Source of the DNA: an uncultured SAR86 cluster bacterium
GTDB lineage: Bacteria; Pseudomonadota; Gammaproteobacteria; Magnimaribacterales; AG-339-G14
Direction: 5' to 3'
NCBI GenBank assembly: GCA_902625415.1
Contig: CACOBG010000004.1
Coordinates: forward strand, 65,187 to 129,186
DNA length: 64,000 nt
In this document: positions 18,662-28,243 of the stretch, one piece after another
Layout of the letters: each line of letters opens with the position of its first letter
Position numbering within the stretch: the stretch's first letter is position 1
Position numbers and translations under genes: made by a program
Notes under the pieces: model-generated
The model's database searches: none
Told to the model about the DNA's origin: nothing
Seen by the model: the letters and a program-made list of their open reading frames with translations, nothing else

Positions 18662-18829
18662 TTAAGTTGTGCCAACAAGATCTACCTGACTTTTTAAGTT
18701 TCCAGTTGGGGCACTACCACTTCCTGAACCAGAAGATCCAGATCCTGAGGAACCTGCAGCTGCAGTTCCTCCACCACCACAAGAAACAATTAATAAAATA
18801 ATAAATACAAAAGCTGTTATTTTTCTCAT
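18662..18829 (-). CDS. Short CGGGG lipoprotein, cassette A
   Basis: 55 residues with GGAGAG upstream of ATG. Hydrophobic core, lipobox IVSC with Cys17, four glycines, Ala/Gly/Ser linker with repeated SG pairs, and a short hydrophobic end (QVDLVGTT). The stop is 22 bases before the large gene start. A TATACT -10-like box lies about 25 bases before ATG, with no clear -35. Same cassette logic as the other three copies. Confidence 0.7.
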   Translation of the reverse strand: MRKITAFVFIILLIVSCGGGGTAAAGSSGSGSSGSGSGSAPTGNLKSQVDLVGTT

Positions 18830-18883
18830 AAAACTCTCCATAAAACCTAGTTAATAGTATACCTTCTTTAACAAGAAATACTC

Positions 18884-18991
18884 TTAAACTACCGAATCTA
18901 TTAAATAAGCTGCAATAGCCAAAATTACATTGACAACAACTATTACAATCAATAGTCCCTTTAAATTAAATTTTTTATCTTCTTTGCTCAT
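18884..18991 (-). CDS. 35 residue single-pass membrane peptide
   Basis: A short frame starting ATG 18991: a charged N-terminus (MSKEDKKFN), one strongly hydrophobic span at about 12-31, and a short end. It is divergent from infA and just upstream of cassette A. The charge followed by a single membrane span and a proper stop are the only evidence; no ribosome site is obvious and the frame could be chance in AT-rich DNA. No family recognised. Confidence 0.4.
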   Translation of the reverse strand: MSKEDKKFNLKGLLIVIVVVNVILAIAAYLIDSVV

Positions 18992-19015
18992 AGGGCATAA
19001 TTATGAACAAAATTT

Positions 19016-19234
19016 ATGGCAAAAGAAGATTTAATTGAAATGTCAGGCGAGGTAATTGACACCATGCCAAATACCACTTTCAAAGTTAAACTTGAAAATG
19101 ATCACATCATTACTGCGCATATTTCTGGCAAGATGCGTAAGAACTACATACGTATTTTAACTGGAGATAAAGTTAAAGTTGAGATGACCCCTTATGATCT
19201 CTCTAAAGGCAGAATTACTTTTAGAGAAAAATAA
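19016..19234 (+). CDS. infA: Translation initiation factor IF-1
   Basis: 72 residues, same length as the E. coli protein and nearly the same throughout, including [14 protein letters not shown] and [12 protein letters not shown]-1 is an OB-fold protein that sits in the 30S A site and helps IF-2 and IF-3 in start-codon choice. In gammaproteobacteria infA often lies next to clpA, as here, where it converges on clpA with only four bases between the stops and no visible hairpin. Confidence 0.98.
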   Translation: MAKEDLIEMSGEVIDTMPNTTFKVKLENDHIITAHISGKMRKNYIRILTGDKVKVEMTPYDLSKGRITFREK

Positions 19235-19238
19235 TTTT

Positions 19239-21488
19239 TTAACTTGTAAGTTCTCTTTCTTCGTGCGGAAGAAATTTAATATCTAATTTTGCTTTCTTGA
19301 CTGATACTTTTGCTACTCCACCTTCCTTAGCTAAATCGCCAAACAAAATGGACTCTGCAAGTTTTTGTTTGATTTCATCTTGAATGAGTCGTTGCATAGG
19401 ACGAGCCCCCATTTTTTCATCGTAACCATTTTCTGCTAGCCAAGTTCTAGCTTTGGTATCTACTTCAAGGACAACTCTTTTTTCATCCAATTGAGCTTGT
19501 AGCTCAGTAAGGAATTTATCAACTACAGTATGGATAACTTCTGTTTTGAGCGCACCAAACTGAACAATTGAAGTAAGACGATTTCTAAATTCAGGACTGA
19601 ATGCTTTTTTGATTGCCTCAGAGCCATCGGTGGTGTTGTCTTGTTTTTGAAAGCCCATGGATTCTCTAGACATTTCCATGGCGCCGGAATTGGTAGTCAT
19701 GATCAAAACGCAGTTTCTAAAACTTGCCTGTCTTCCATTATTATCGGTCAACATACCATGATCCATTACTTGCAGAAGAACATTAAATACTTCTGGATGA
19801 GCTTTCTCTATTTCATCTAACAAAATAACTGAATGAGGATTTTTTGTTACTGCTTCAGTCAATAAGCCACCTTGATCATAACCAACATATCCAGGAGGGG
19901 CACCAATCAGTCTCGATACAGTATGCCTTTCCATATATTCAGACATATCAAATCTGATAAGTTCAACGCCAAGAATTTTTGCTAGTTGACGTGATACCTC
20001 GGTTTTACCTACACCTGTTGGCCCCGAGAATAAAAATGAACCGATGGGCTTTTCTTCCTCTCCTAAGCCCGCTCTGGACATCATAATAGAATTTGATAAT
20101 TTTTGAATGGCCTCATCCTGACCAAAAATAACTCTTTTAAGGTCTTCTTCTAATTTACCTAAAGATACTCGATCCTTAGTAGATACACTTTTTTCAGGAA
20201 TTTGAGCCATCAAGGAAATAACTCTTTCCACGTCTTGCTCGTTAACCGTTTTTCTTTTGATATTCAGGTTTAGTCTCAACCTTGCACCTGCTTCATCGAT
20301 CACATCAATAGCTTTATCAGGTAAAAATTTATCATTGATATGCTTTGCAGAAAGTTCAGCTGCTGCTTTGAGAGAGGCTTTGGAATATTTAAGTTCGTGA
20401 TGTTGCTCGTATTTCTTTTTAAGACCTTCTAATATTTTTATGGTTTCTTGTACGGAAGGTTCAATTAGGTCTACTTTTTGGAATCTTCTGGATAAAGCTC
20501 TATCTTGTTCAAAAATTGTTCGATACTCCTTGAAAGTTGTTGAACCAATAAATTTAATACCTTCCTTTCCAAGAACTGGCTTCAAAAGATTAGAAGCATC
20601 CATTACCCCTCCTGATGTAGCACCTGCACCAATAATCGTATGGATTTCATCGATAAATAAAATTGCATTAGGGATATTTGAAAGTTCTTTTAAGATTCCT
20701 TTGAGTCTTTTTTCAAAATCTCCTCGATATTTAGTACCGGCTAATAAGGAACCCATATCCAGTGAATAAATTATGCTTTCTTGCAAAGAAGGTGCAGAAG
20801 TTTTCTCAACTATATTTTTTGCTAATCCCTCTATGAGAGCGGTTTTACCAACTCCCGATTCACCAACTAAAATAGGATTGTTTTTAGATCTTCTGGCTAA
20901 GATTTGGGAGATTCTTTCGATTTCTTTATCTCTACCAACCAGAGGATCAATTCGGTTTTCTTCTGCTTCTTTGTTAAGATTTAAAGCATACTTGCCGAGG
21001 TAACCTGATTCTTTCGAAGAAGAAGATTCTTGAGAAAACTCGTCAAAAGATTCATCTTCTGTGACACCTTCCCCATGACTCATGTATGAAACCGCATCAA
21101 GTCTAGTCATTCCTTGTTTCTTTAATAAATAGACACTATGACTTTCCTTTTCACTAAAAAGTGCAATCAAAACATTTGCCCCAGATACTTCCCCAGTGCC
21201 AGAAGACTGAACATGAAAAACAGCTCTTTGAATAACTCTTTGAAAAGACAAGGTTGGTTGAATCTCTACAGCTTCATCTTTTTTTTCAGGACAATTTTTT
21301 GATATAAATTCTTTTAATTCCGCTTCTAAAATATCGATATTTACATCACAGGCTAAAAGTACATTGAGAGCATCTTGATTACTTAAAATGCAAAGCAATA
21401 GATGTTCTGTTGTCACAAACTCGTGATTGTTTTCATGAGCAAATTTAAAAGCATTATTAAGACATTCTTCAAGATTCTTTTCTAACAT
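19239..21488 (-). CDS. clpA: ATP-dependent Clp protease ATP-binding subunit ClpA
   Basis: 749 residues (E. coli 758). N-terminal double Clp_N repeat to about 140, first AAA+ module with Walker A GESGVGKT near 209, second with GPTGVGKTE near 489, and the C-terminal D2-small domain. It unfolds substrates and feeds them to ClpP; ClpS delivers N-end-rule substrates. The ClpP-docking tripeptide, IGL in E. coli, appears as MGF (in the SRESMGFQKQDN segment). Start ATG overlaps the clpS stop by one base, so they form a coupled pair. Confidence 0.97.
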   Translation of the reverse strand: MLEKNLEECLNNAFKFAHENNHEFVTTEHLLLCILSNQDALNVLLACDVNIDILEAELKEFISKNCPEKKDEAVEIQPTLSFQRVIQRAVFHVQSSGTGEVSGANVLIALFSEKESHSVYLLKKQGMTRLDAVSYMSHGEGVTEDESFDEFSQESSSSKESGYLGKYALNLNKEAEENRIDPLVGRDKEIERISQILARRSKNNPILVGESGVGKTALIEGLAKNIVEKTSAPSLQESIIYSLDMGSLLAGTKYRGDFEKRLKGILKELSNIPNAILFIDEIHTIIGAGATSGGVMDASNLLKPVLGKEGIKFIGSTTFKEYRTIFEQDRALSRRFQKVDLIEPSVQETIKILEGLKKKYEQHHELKYSKASLKAAAELSAKHINDKFLPDKAIDVIDEAGARLRLNLNIKRKTVNEQDVERVISLMAQIPEKSVSTKDRVSLGKLEEDLKRVIFGQDEAIQKLSNSIMMSRAGLGEEEKPIGSFLFSGPTGVGKTEVSRQLAKILGVELIRFDMSEYMERHTVSRLIGAPPGYVGYDQGGLLTEAVTKNPHSVILLDEIEKAHPEVFNVLLQVMDHGMLTDNNGRQASFRNCVLIMTTNSGAMEMSRESMGFQKQDNTTDGSEAIKKAFSPEFRNRLTSIVQFGALKTEVIHTVVDKFLTELQAQLDEKRVVLEVDTKARTWLAENGYDEKMGARPMQRLIQDEIKQKLAESILFGDLAKEGGVAKVSVKKAKLDIKFLPHEERELTS

Positions 21489-21835
21489 CAGTCTTCCTCG
21501 TCTATTGGTTCAATGTCACTTACTAAAGGATGTTCATTTTGTTTAGCAAAGTTGTTAATTTGGTTTGATTTTGTTTCAGCTACTTCTTTTGTGTAAATAC
21601 CGCAAACACCCTTTCCTTTCGTGTGTACCGCGAGCATTATTTGCGTTGCTTTTTCTTTATCGTAACTAAAAAAGGTTTGTAAAACATAAATTACAAATTC
21701 CATTGGAGTGTAGTCATCATTCAGTAAAATGACTCTGTATAAAGAAGGCTTCTTTAATTTTGGCTCTTCCAGCTCAACCAAAGAAGAAGAATTAGATTCG
21801 TAGTCTTCGGAATTGTTACTTAGCTTGATTATCAT
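21488..21835 (-). CDS. clpS: ATP-dependent Clp protease adaptor ClpS
   Basis: 115 residues. The core [16 protein letters not shown] holds the Asn-Asp pair that binds N-terminal degron amino groups, followed by the [12 protein letters not shown] segment with the conserved His; the flexible acidic N-terminus of about 35 residues inserts into ClpA. It recruits N-degron proteins to ClpAP. It directly precedes clpA on the same strand with a TGATG overlap. Confidence 0.97.
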   Translation of the reverse strand: MIIKLSNNSEDYESNSSSLVELEEPKLKKPSLYRVILLNDDYTPMEFVIYVLQTFFSYDKEKATQIMLAVHTKGKGVCGIYTKEVAETKSNQINNFAKQNEHPLVSDIEPIDEED

Positions 21836-21851
21836 TCATTAAAAAGATTTA

Positions 21852-23111
21852 TTATGACATTCCATTACAAATTTGTTCTGCAAACTCAGAACATTTTAGT
21901 AATTTTGCTCCTGTCATCAATCTTTCTAAATCATAAGTTACTAACTTATTCTTAATCGCCCAACTTATTCCTTTAATTACATTATCAGCAGCTTCGTGCC
22001 AGCCAATGTGATTAAGCATCATTTCTGCAGATAAGATTAACGAGGCTGGATTAACTTTATCTAAGCCAGCATATTTTGGCGCCGTACCATGTGTAGCTTC
22101 AAATAAAGCAACTTTATCGCCTAAATTTGCTCCTGGTGCAAGGCCTAAGCCTCCCACTTTTGCAGCCAAAGCATCTGAGATAAAGTCACCATTTAAATTC
22201 ATTGTAGCTATGACGTCATAATCACCAGGTCTTGTGAGGATTTGTTGAAGAAAGTTATCAGTAATAATATCTTTCATAATTATCAATTTTTTTGTTACTG
22301 GATTTCTGAAGCTCATCCATTCACCGCCATCAAGAGATGTAGCACCAAATTCTCTTGCGGCTAAAGAATAACTCCATTCCTTGAAAGAACCCTCGGTATA
22401 TTTCATGATGTTCCCTTTATGGACAATAGTTACCGATGAACGATCATTATCTATGGCATATTGAATTGCCTTTCTAACATGTCTTTCAGTACCTTCTTTG
22501 GATATTGGTTTGATACCAATACCACAAGCATCTTCGAATCTTATATTTTTTACGTTCATTTCTTTGGTAAGAAAATTAATAAGTTTTGTAGCTTCGTCAG
22601 AACTCGCTTCAAATTCTATACCTGCGTAGATGTCTTCTGAATTTTCTCTAAAGACAATCATGTCTGTTGTCTCAGGAATTACAACTGGGCTTGGAACGCC
22701 TTCAAAATATCTTATGGGCCTTTGACAAACATACAAATCAAGAACCTGTCTTAATCGAACATTTAAAGATCTTATTCCACCTCCTATGGGAGTAGTTAAA
22801 GGCCCTTTTATACCCACTAAATAATTTTCTAATGCATCAATGGTTTCGTCAGGAAGCCATTCATTTTCACCATAAACATCTAAGGATTTTTCTCCACAAA
22901 ATATTTCCATCCAAGCAATTTTTCGTTCTCCGTTGTAAGCAAGGTTAACCGCATGATCGACTACTTTGAGCATCGCAGCGGTTACATCCGTGCCGATGCC
23001 ATCACCTTCTATGAAGGGAATAATTGGATTTGAAGGAACAATCAATTCACCAGAATCATTAATTGTTATTTGTTCACCATTTTCTGGAATTTCTATGTGT
23101 TTATAAGCCAT
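21852..23111 (-). CDS. icd: NADP-dependent isocitrate dehydrogenase
   Basis: 419 residues, close to the 416 of E. coli Icd. The substrate loop [12 protein letters not shown] with the phosphorylatable Ser near 116, the [13 protein letters not shown] segment, and HGTAPKYAG plus [13 protein letters not shown], which bind the 2'-phosphate of NADP, are all present. It converts isocitrate to 2-oxoglutarate in the TCA cycle. The isocitrate lyase gene 2.5 kb away competes for the same substrate, so control by a kinase/phosphatase (AceK) is possible, but aceK is not in the window. Divergent from mnmA. Confidence 0.97.
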   Translation of the reverse strand: MAYKHIEIPENGEQITINDSGELIVPSNPIIPFIEGDGIGTDVTAAMLKVVDHAVNLAYNGERKIAWMEIFCGEKSLDVYGENEWLPDETIDALENYLVGIKGPLTTPIGGGIRSLNVRLRQVLDLYVCQRPIRYFEGVPSPVVIPETTDMIVFRENSEDIYAGIEFEASSDEATKLINFLTKEMNVKNIRFEDACGIGIKPISKEGTERHVRKAIQYAIDNDRSSVTIVHKGNIMKYTEGSFKEWSYSLAAREFGATSLDGGEWMSFRNPVTKKLIIMKDIITDNFLQQILTRPGDYDVIATMNLNGDFISDALAAKVGGLGLAPGANLGDKVALFEATHGTAPKYAGLDKVNPASLILSAEMMLNHIGWHEAADNVIKGISWAIKNKLVTYDLERLMTGAKLLKCSEFAEQICNGMS

Positions 23112-23173
23112 AAGTGTTATAAAAGTTCTTTGAAGCGCGGTATCATAGCATTTTTTATTTATCTATAAAAATT

Positions 23174-24232
23174 GTGAAAGTTCTAGTTGGTTTATCAGGA
23201 GGTGTTGACTCCTCTGTTGCAGCATTCCTCTTAAAGCAAGAGGGTTTCGACGTTACAGCGGGTTTCATGCGAAACTGGGAGGATGACGACGGTAGCCCGT
23301 ATTGCAGCGTAAAAGAAGACTTTTTAGATGCTGCACAAGTTGCTGACAAATTAGGTATAAATTTAGTGCAAATGAATTTTGCTCAACAATATAAAGAAAA
23401 AGTATTCAGCTATTTTCTAGATGAACTGAATAATGGTAAAACCCCTAACCCAGATATTTATTGCAACAAATTTATCAAATTTAAAGAGTTTACAGATTAC
23501 GCATTTCAGAATGACTTCGACGCTGTTGCAACAGGCCATTATTCTAAGGTTCAGGTAATAGATAAAGAATTTTTCTTATGTAAATCCTATGATCAGAATA
23601 AAGATCAAACTTATTTTTTAAGTCAGGTTAAAAAAGATGTTTTTAAGAATATTAAGTTTCCCCTAGGCAATCTTCTAAAAACTGATGTGAGAAAGATAGC
23701 AGAAGCCGAAAATTTAATTACTTATGACAAAAAAGATAGTACCGGGATTTGTTTTATTGGCGAAAGACCTTTTCCAGAATTCTTAAAAAATTATCTTCCA
23801 GAAGATTATGGTGAAATCGTTGATGAAAATGATGAAGTAATTGGAGAACATAAGGGTTTGTATTTTTATACTATAGGACAACGACAAGGTCTAGGAATTG
23901 GAGGAATGAAAAATAGAGCTGAAAAAGCTTGGTACGTTGCTCAAAAAGATTTCTCAAATAATAAATTAATCGTTGTTCAAGAAAATGATCATCCTTTGCT
24001 TTTCAAACAAAAACTTTCGGTATCAAATATAAATTGGTTAAAACAACCATCTTCAAGCAAAGTTTCGGCAAAAATCAGATATCGTCAAAAAGATCAGGAC
24101 TGTGAAATCAATATTCATGGAAACAAAGCTAAAGTTTTTTTTAAAGAACCGCAAAGAGCGGTTACTCCTGGTCAATTTATTGTATTTTATGAAGATGAAA
24201 TTTGTTTAGGTGGAGGCGAGATAGATATATAA
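23174..24232 (+). CDS. mnmA: tRNA-specific 2-thiouridylase MnmA
   Basis: 352 residues. PP-loop SGGVDSS at 8-14 binds ATP; catalytic cysteines are Cys97 (NPDIYCNKF) and Cys193 (STGICFIG), the pair used to pass sulphur to U34 of tRNA Lys, Glu and Gln. The start is GTG at 23174: no ATG lies in the right place, and MKVLVGLSGG fits the family N-terminus. No ribosome site is visible. It heads a plus-strand run with purB and aceA. Confidence 0.96.
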   Translation: MKVLVGLSGGVDSSVAAFLLKQEGFDVTAGFMRNWEDDDGSPYCSVKEDFLDAAQVADKLGINLVQMNFAQQYKEKVFSYFLDELNNGKTPNPDIYCNKFIKFKEFTDYAFQNDFDAVATGHYSKVQVIDKEFFLCKSYDQNKDQTYFLSQVKKDVFKNIKFPLGNLLKTDVRKIAEAENLITYDKKDSTGICFIGERPFPEFLKNYLPEDYGEIVDENDEVIGEHKGLYFYTIGQRQGLGIGGMKNRAEKAWYVAQKDFSNNKLIVVQENDHPLLFKQKLSVSNINWLKQPSSSKVSAKIRYRQKDQDCEINIHGNKAKVFFKEPQRAVTPGQFIVFYEDEICLGGGEIDI

Positions 24233-24249
24233 TCCTCTTTTGAGAATTA

Positions 24250-25617
24250 ATGCCCAACGATAATCTGCTTTCTGTAACTCCCATCGATGGGAGGTATGAA
24301 TCTCAAACAAAATCTCTTGCAAACTATTTTAGTGAATTTGCTTTGATCAAAACTAGAGTAGAAGTCGAGATTGAATGGCTTTTGCTGATATCAAACAACA
24401 AATCTCTTAAATTTATTCCTGAAGTTTCAAATAGTCAGCAAAAAAAAATAACTAATATTTTTAAAGAATTTTCTATTCAAGACGCTAGGCAAGTAAAGAA
24501 AATTGAAAAGAAAACCAATCATGATGTTAAAGCAGTAGAACTTTTTATTGTTGAAAAATTAAAAAAATTAAAACTAAGTAAACTTTGTGAATTTGTACAT
24601 TTTTGTTGTACTTCTGAAGATATTAATAATCTCTCTTACTCTTTGATGTTACAAAGATTTTTAGACATTGAATTTATACCTGAAATAAATTTTTTGCAGA
24701 AAAATTTAAATTCTTTAGCAAAGAAATATTCAAAACTACCTATGTTAGCTTTTACTCATGGGCAACCTGCTTCTCCTACTACACTCGGCAAGGAATTTTC
24801 TAACTATAATTACCGATTAAAATTTCATTTAGACCTAATTAAATCTATCAAACAAAAAGGAAAATTCAATGGAGCCTCAGGAAATTACAATGCTCATGTT
24901 GTTGCAGAAAAGAAGGTAAATTGGGAGAGTTTATCTAGAAAATTCGTAAATTCATTAGGCCTAGATTTTTCTAGTCATTCAACGCAAATTGAGCTTAAAG
25001 ATGCTATGGCATTTCAATTAGCAAATACCCATAATTTGAATAACGTATTGATTGATTTTGCTCAAGATATTTGGCTTTTAATCTCAAAAAATTACTTAAA
25101 GCAAAATCTGAAAGCTGGAGAAGTTGGCTCTTCAACCATGCCTCATAAGGTAAATCCTATAGATTTTGAAAATGCAGAAGGAAATTTATCCATTGCTAAT
25201 GGCTTAATTATTGCCTTGAAAAATAAAATCCAAATATCCAGATTACAAAGAGATTTATCCGATTCAACTGTTTTAAGAAATATTGGCTCATTATTTGCTT
25301 ATCTTATTATTAGTCTCAATTCTTTGAAAAAAGGTATCGCTAAAATAGAGCCTAATAAGGAGTTAATCCTCAAAGACCTAGATGACAGTTGGGAAATTTT
25401 AACTGAAGCTATCCAAACCATACTCAGAAAAAATGGCATTGAGGATAGTTATACAAAAATTAAATCCATTTCACGTGGAAAAAAGCTTGATTATCATTCC
25501 TACATAAAGATAATTGACGACTTAAAAATAAATAAAGCAGATAAGGAACTTCTTTTAAGCCTTACTCCAAAAAAATACATTGGACTGGCAGATAAATTGG
25601 CTAAATCTTCTTTTTAA
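24250..25617 (+). CDS. purB: Adenylosuccinate lyase
   Basis: 455 residues, as in E. coli (456). The fumarase/aspartase superfamily signature GSSTMPHKVNP lies near 291-301, with the catalytic Ser in the flexible loop; a THGQPASPT segment near 173 carries the conserved His. It splits SAICAR and adenylosuccinate in purine synthesis, releasing fumarate. The mnmA-purB order is common in gammaproteobacteria. Lys- and Asn-rich surface reflects the AT bias. Confidence 0.96.
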   Translation: MPNDNLLSVTPIDGRYESQTKSLANYFSEFALIKTRVEVEIEWLLLISNNKSLKFIPEVSNSQQKKITNIFKEFSIQDARQVKKIEKKTNHDVKAVELFIVEKLKKLKLSKLCEFVHFCCTSEDINNLSYSLMLQRFLDIEFIPEINFLQKNLNSLAKKYSKLPMLAFTHGQPASPTTLGKEFSNYNYRLKFHLDLIKSIKQKGKFNGASGNYNAHVVAEKKVNWESLSRKFVNSLGLDFSSHSTQIELKDAMAFQLANTHNLNNVLIDFAQDIWLLISKNYLKQNLKAGEVGSSTMPHKVNPIDFENAEGNLSIANGLIIALKNKIQISRLQRDLSDSTVLRNIGSLFAYLIISLNSLKKGIAKIEPNKELILKDLDDSWEILTEAIQTILRKNGIEDSYTKIKSISRGKKLDYHSYIKIIDDLKINKADKELLLSLTPKKYIGLADKLAKSSF

Positions 25618-25633
25618 CCCTAAGGTGTAAAAT

Positions 25634-27238
25634 ATGTTTGATTACAAAAAAATCGTTAAAGAATATGAGGATCTTAAAAACAAAAATCCTAATATTTATA
25701 AAAATATCAATCCTGTGTCTGCTGCAAGAATGAGATTGCAAAATAGATTTCATACTGGGCTGGACATTGCTCAATACACTGCTGACATCATGCATGCTGA
25801 CATGGCTGATTATGATAAAGATTCCAGTGTTTACACTCAGTCTTTAGGATGTTGGCATGGTTTTACTGCTCAACAAATGATGATGGAAATCAAACGCTCA
25901 CACACAACAACTTCTAAAAGATATGTTTATTTGAGTGGCTGGATGATTGCTGCTCTAAGATCAGAATTCGGCCCTCTTCCTGATCAAAGTATGCATGAAA
26001 AAACTGCAGTTCCTAACCTTATTAAAGAGATTTACACATTCCTAAAGAGAGCTGACTCCGTTCAGCTGCAACATTTGTTCAATGAATTAGATGAAGCAGA
26101 AGCTGCTGGAAATAAAACTGACGACGTTATTAAAAAGATTAATAATTTTGAAACTCACGTTGTTCCTATCATTGCAGATATAGATGCCGGTTTTGGGAAT
26201 GAAGAGGCAACTTACTTGCTTGCAAAAAAGATGATTCAAGCTGGTGCTTGCGCTATTCAAATTGAAAACCAAGTATCAGATGAAAAACAGTGTGGTCATC
26301 AAGACGGAAAAGTAACCGTTCCTCATGAAGACTTTTTATCTAAGATAAACGCTGTCAGATATGCTTTCTTGGAATTAGGTATAAAAAACGGAATCATTGT
26401 TGCAAGAACAGATTCATTGGGAGCTGGTTTAACCCAAAAGGTTCCAGTTTCAAAAGAAACTGGAGATCTTGCTGATCAATATAATAGCTTTCTAGAATCT
26501 AATGAAATAAATGATTTAAGTGAATTAGAAGATAACGATGTAACTATTCATCAAGGAGGAAAGTTAGTTCAACCTGTAAGACTACCAAATGGTCTTTATC
26601 AATTTAAAAAAGACACTGGATTTGATCGAGTAGTACTTGATTGTATAACCAGTCTTGAAAATGGTGCTGACCTTTTATGGATTGAAACTGAAAAACCGAA
26701 TGTAGAACAGATTGCGGAAATGGTTTCTGCCATTAGAGAGAAACAACCTCAAGCAAAACTTGTTTACAATAATTCTCCTTCTTTCAATTGGACACTATCT
26801 TTTAGAGAGCAGGTATATCAAGAATGGGTTGAAGCTGGAAAAGATGTTTCAAATTATCCTGATCCTGCTAAGGATCCAAAAGGATTAATGAATGAAAAGT
26901 TTGATGATTCAGAGCTTGCAATTGAAGCTGATAAATACATTCAAAATTTCCAAAAGGATGCTTCAAGAGAAGCAGGAATATTTCATCACTTGATTACTTT
27001 ACCTACTTATCACGAAACAGCCTTGGGTACGTCAGTTTTATCTGAAGGATACTTTGGCGATCAAGGAATGTTGGCATATGTAAAAGAAATTCAAAGACAG
27101 GAAATCAGACGTGATATGTCTTCCGTTAAACACCAGGATTTAGCTGGTTCGACTGTTGGGGATACTCACAAAGAATATTTCTCTGGAGACAATGCTCTTA
27201 AAGCCGGTGGTGAAGATAATACAATGAATCAGTTTTAA
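25634..27238 (+). CDS. aceA: Isocitrate lyase (long, Pseudomonas-type)
   Basis: 534 residues, matching the ~530 residue class of Pseudomonas and not the 434 residue E. coli form; the extra length is an insert after the catalytic loop (about 260-330). Catalytic Cys220 sits in KQCGHQDGKV; metal-binding DIDAGFGN is at 182-189. It cleaves isocitrate to glyoxylate and succinate, allowing growth on C2 units and fatty acids. AAGGTG lies before ATG. It converges on nqrM with a four-base overlap of stop codons, leaving no room for a terminator. Malate synthase is not in the window. Confidence 0.96.
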   Translation: MFDYKKIVKEYEDLKNKNPNIYKNINPVSAARMRLQNRFHTGLDIAQYTADIMHADMADYDKDSSVYTQSLGCWHGFTAQQMMMEIKRSHTTTSKRYVYLSGWMIAALRSEFGPLPDQSMHEKTAVPNLIKEIYTFLKRADSVQLQHLFNELDEAEAAGNKTDDVIKKINNFETHVVPIIADIDAGFGNEEATYLLAKKMIQAGACAIQIENQVSDEKQCGHQDGKVTVPHEDFLSKINAVRYAFLELGIKNGIIVARTDSLGAGLTQKVPVSKETGDLADQYNSFLESNEINDLSELEDNDVTIHQGGKLVQPVRLPNGLYQFKKDTGFDRVVLDCITSLENGADLLWIETEKPNVEQIAEMVSAIREKQPQAKLVYNNSPSFNWTLSFREQVYQEWVEAGKDVSNYPDPAKDPKGLMNEKFDDSELAIEADKYIQNFQKDASREAGIFHHLITLPTYHETALGTSVLSEGYFGDQGMLAYVKEIQRQEIRRDMSSVKHQDLAGSTVGDTHKEYFSGDNALKAGGEDNTMNQF

Positions 27239-27393
27239 TCGACTGTTTTTCCACAAACTTTACAAGTATCGCCTTTTTCTAAATAAATTCCTCCGCAGCT
27301 TGGTTGGAGGGGTTTATTTTTTAGAATAAGCCCTATCGACATTCCGGCTATAGAAATGATAATAATAAATATAGCTAATAAGGCTGTAATCAT
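27235..27393 (-). CDS. nqrM: NqrM, Na+-NQR maturation factor (short form)
   Basis: 52 residues: an N-terminal membrane span (about 2-23, with GMSIGLIL), then SCGG (Cys33) and CKVC (Cys44, Cys47). Span followed by SCGG and a Cys pair is the NqrM/DUF539 pattern; NqrM is thought to supply iron to the Cys site between NqrD and NqrE. Position also fits: it follows apbE by four bases at the end of the nqr operon, as in Vibrio. It is shorter than the usual ~70 residues. Its stop shares TTAA with the convergent aceA stop. Confidence 0.8.
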   Translation of the reverse strand: MITALLAIFIIIISIAGMSIGLILKNKPLQPSCGGIYLEKGDTCKVCGKTVD

Positions 27394-27397
27394 TTAA

Positions 27398-28243
27398 CTA
27401 TTGTAACAATTCCTTCCATTGTTTTGATTCAAAAGATTGTATTTTTTCATCACCTTTGTAGATGAGTAATGCGGGGATACCATTATCTCTAATATTATTT
27501 TTAATTAAATCAATTTTTCCCAACGCAAATAAACCGGTTGCAAGAGCATCAGCATAGGCAGTTGATTCTTTATCCATGACAGAAATCGAAAGAACATTTT
27601 GATCAATCTTACTTCCTTCAATTCCAACAATATGCCCAGGATTTCTATAATTGCCTGAGGTTGCAATTGAGAGGCTTTGTTTAATTTCAAAAGGTTTAAA
27701 TATACCTAGCTGATTTGGTAAAGGGTTTTCAATTCCAATCTTCCAAAAATTATTATTTTTCATACCTTCTACCCTAATTTCGCCACCAATATTTATAAAA
27801 AAATCTTCAATATTTAATTCTTTCAATTTAGCAGAAACGATATCTACCGCATAACCTTTTGCGACTGCATTAAAGTAGTCGTAGTCATCAAATAATATAA
27901 ATCCTTCAACAGTTTTATTAGCCTTTTCTGAAATTTTTACAACCTCTTGAAAATAATATTTAACTTCTTCTTTAAATAAGTCAGTATTTTTACTATCTCT
28001 TTTAAATGAAACTAAAGAATCACTTTTGTATGTCGAACAACATTGATTGATAGAAATAAAAATATTATTTATTTCATCATTAATTTTTTTAATGTTGTAT
28101 TGAGATTTTTCGAACTTTATATCGTAGAAGGTACCAAAGGTTTCACCAGATATGGAAACAACCTCATTGTTACTTGAACAAGCTCCTAAAAAGAAAAGAA
28201 AAAATAATAGAGATTTTTTTAAAAAATTAGCTACCAAAATCAT
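27398..28243 (-). CDS. apbE: FAD:protein FMN transferase ApbE
   Basis: 281 residues, short for the family (~340). Lipoprotein signal with LGAC, then ApbE motifs [28 protein letters not shown] and [11 protein letters not shown], the last holding the Mg-binding Asp residues. It attaches FMN by phosphoester to Thr in NqrB and NqrC, on the periplasmic side. The start overlaps nqrF by 17 bases, so it is part of the nqr operon. Confidence 0.93.
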   Translation of the reverse strand: MILVANFLKKSLLFFLFFLGACSSNNEVVSISGETFGTFYDIKFEKSQYNIKKINDEINNIFISINQCCSTYKSDSLVSFKRDSKNTDLFKEEVKYYFQEVVKISEKANKTVEGFILFDDYDYFNAVAKGYAVDIVSAKLKELNIEDFFINIGGEIRVEGMKNNNFWKIGIENPLPNQLGIFKPFEIKQSLSIATSGNYRNPGHIVGIEGSKIDQNVLSISVMDKESTAYADALATGLFALGKIDLIKNNIRDNGIPALLIYKGDEKIQSFESKQWKELLQ

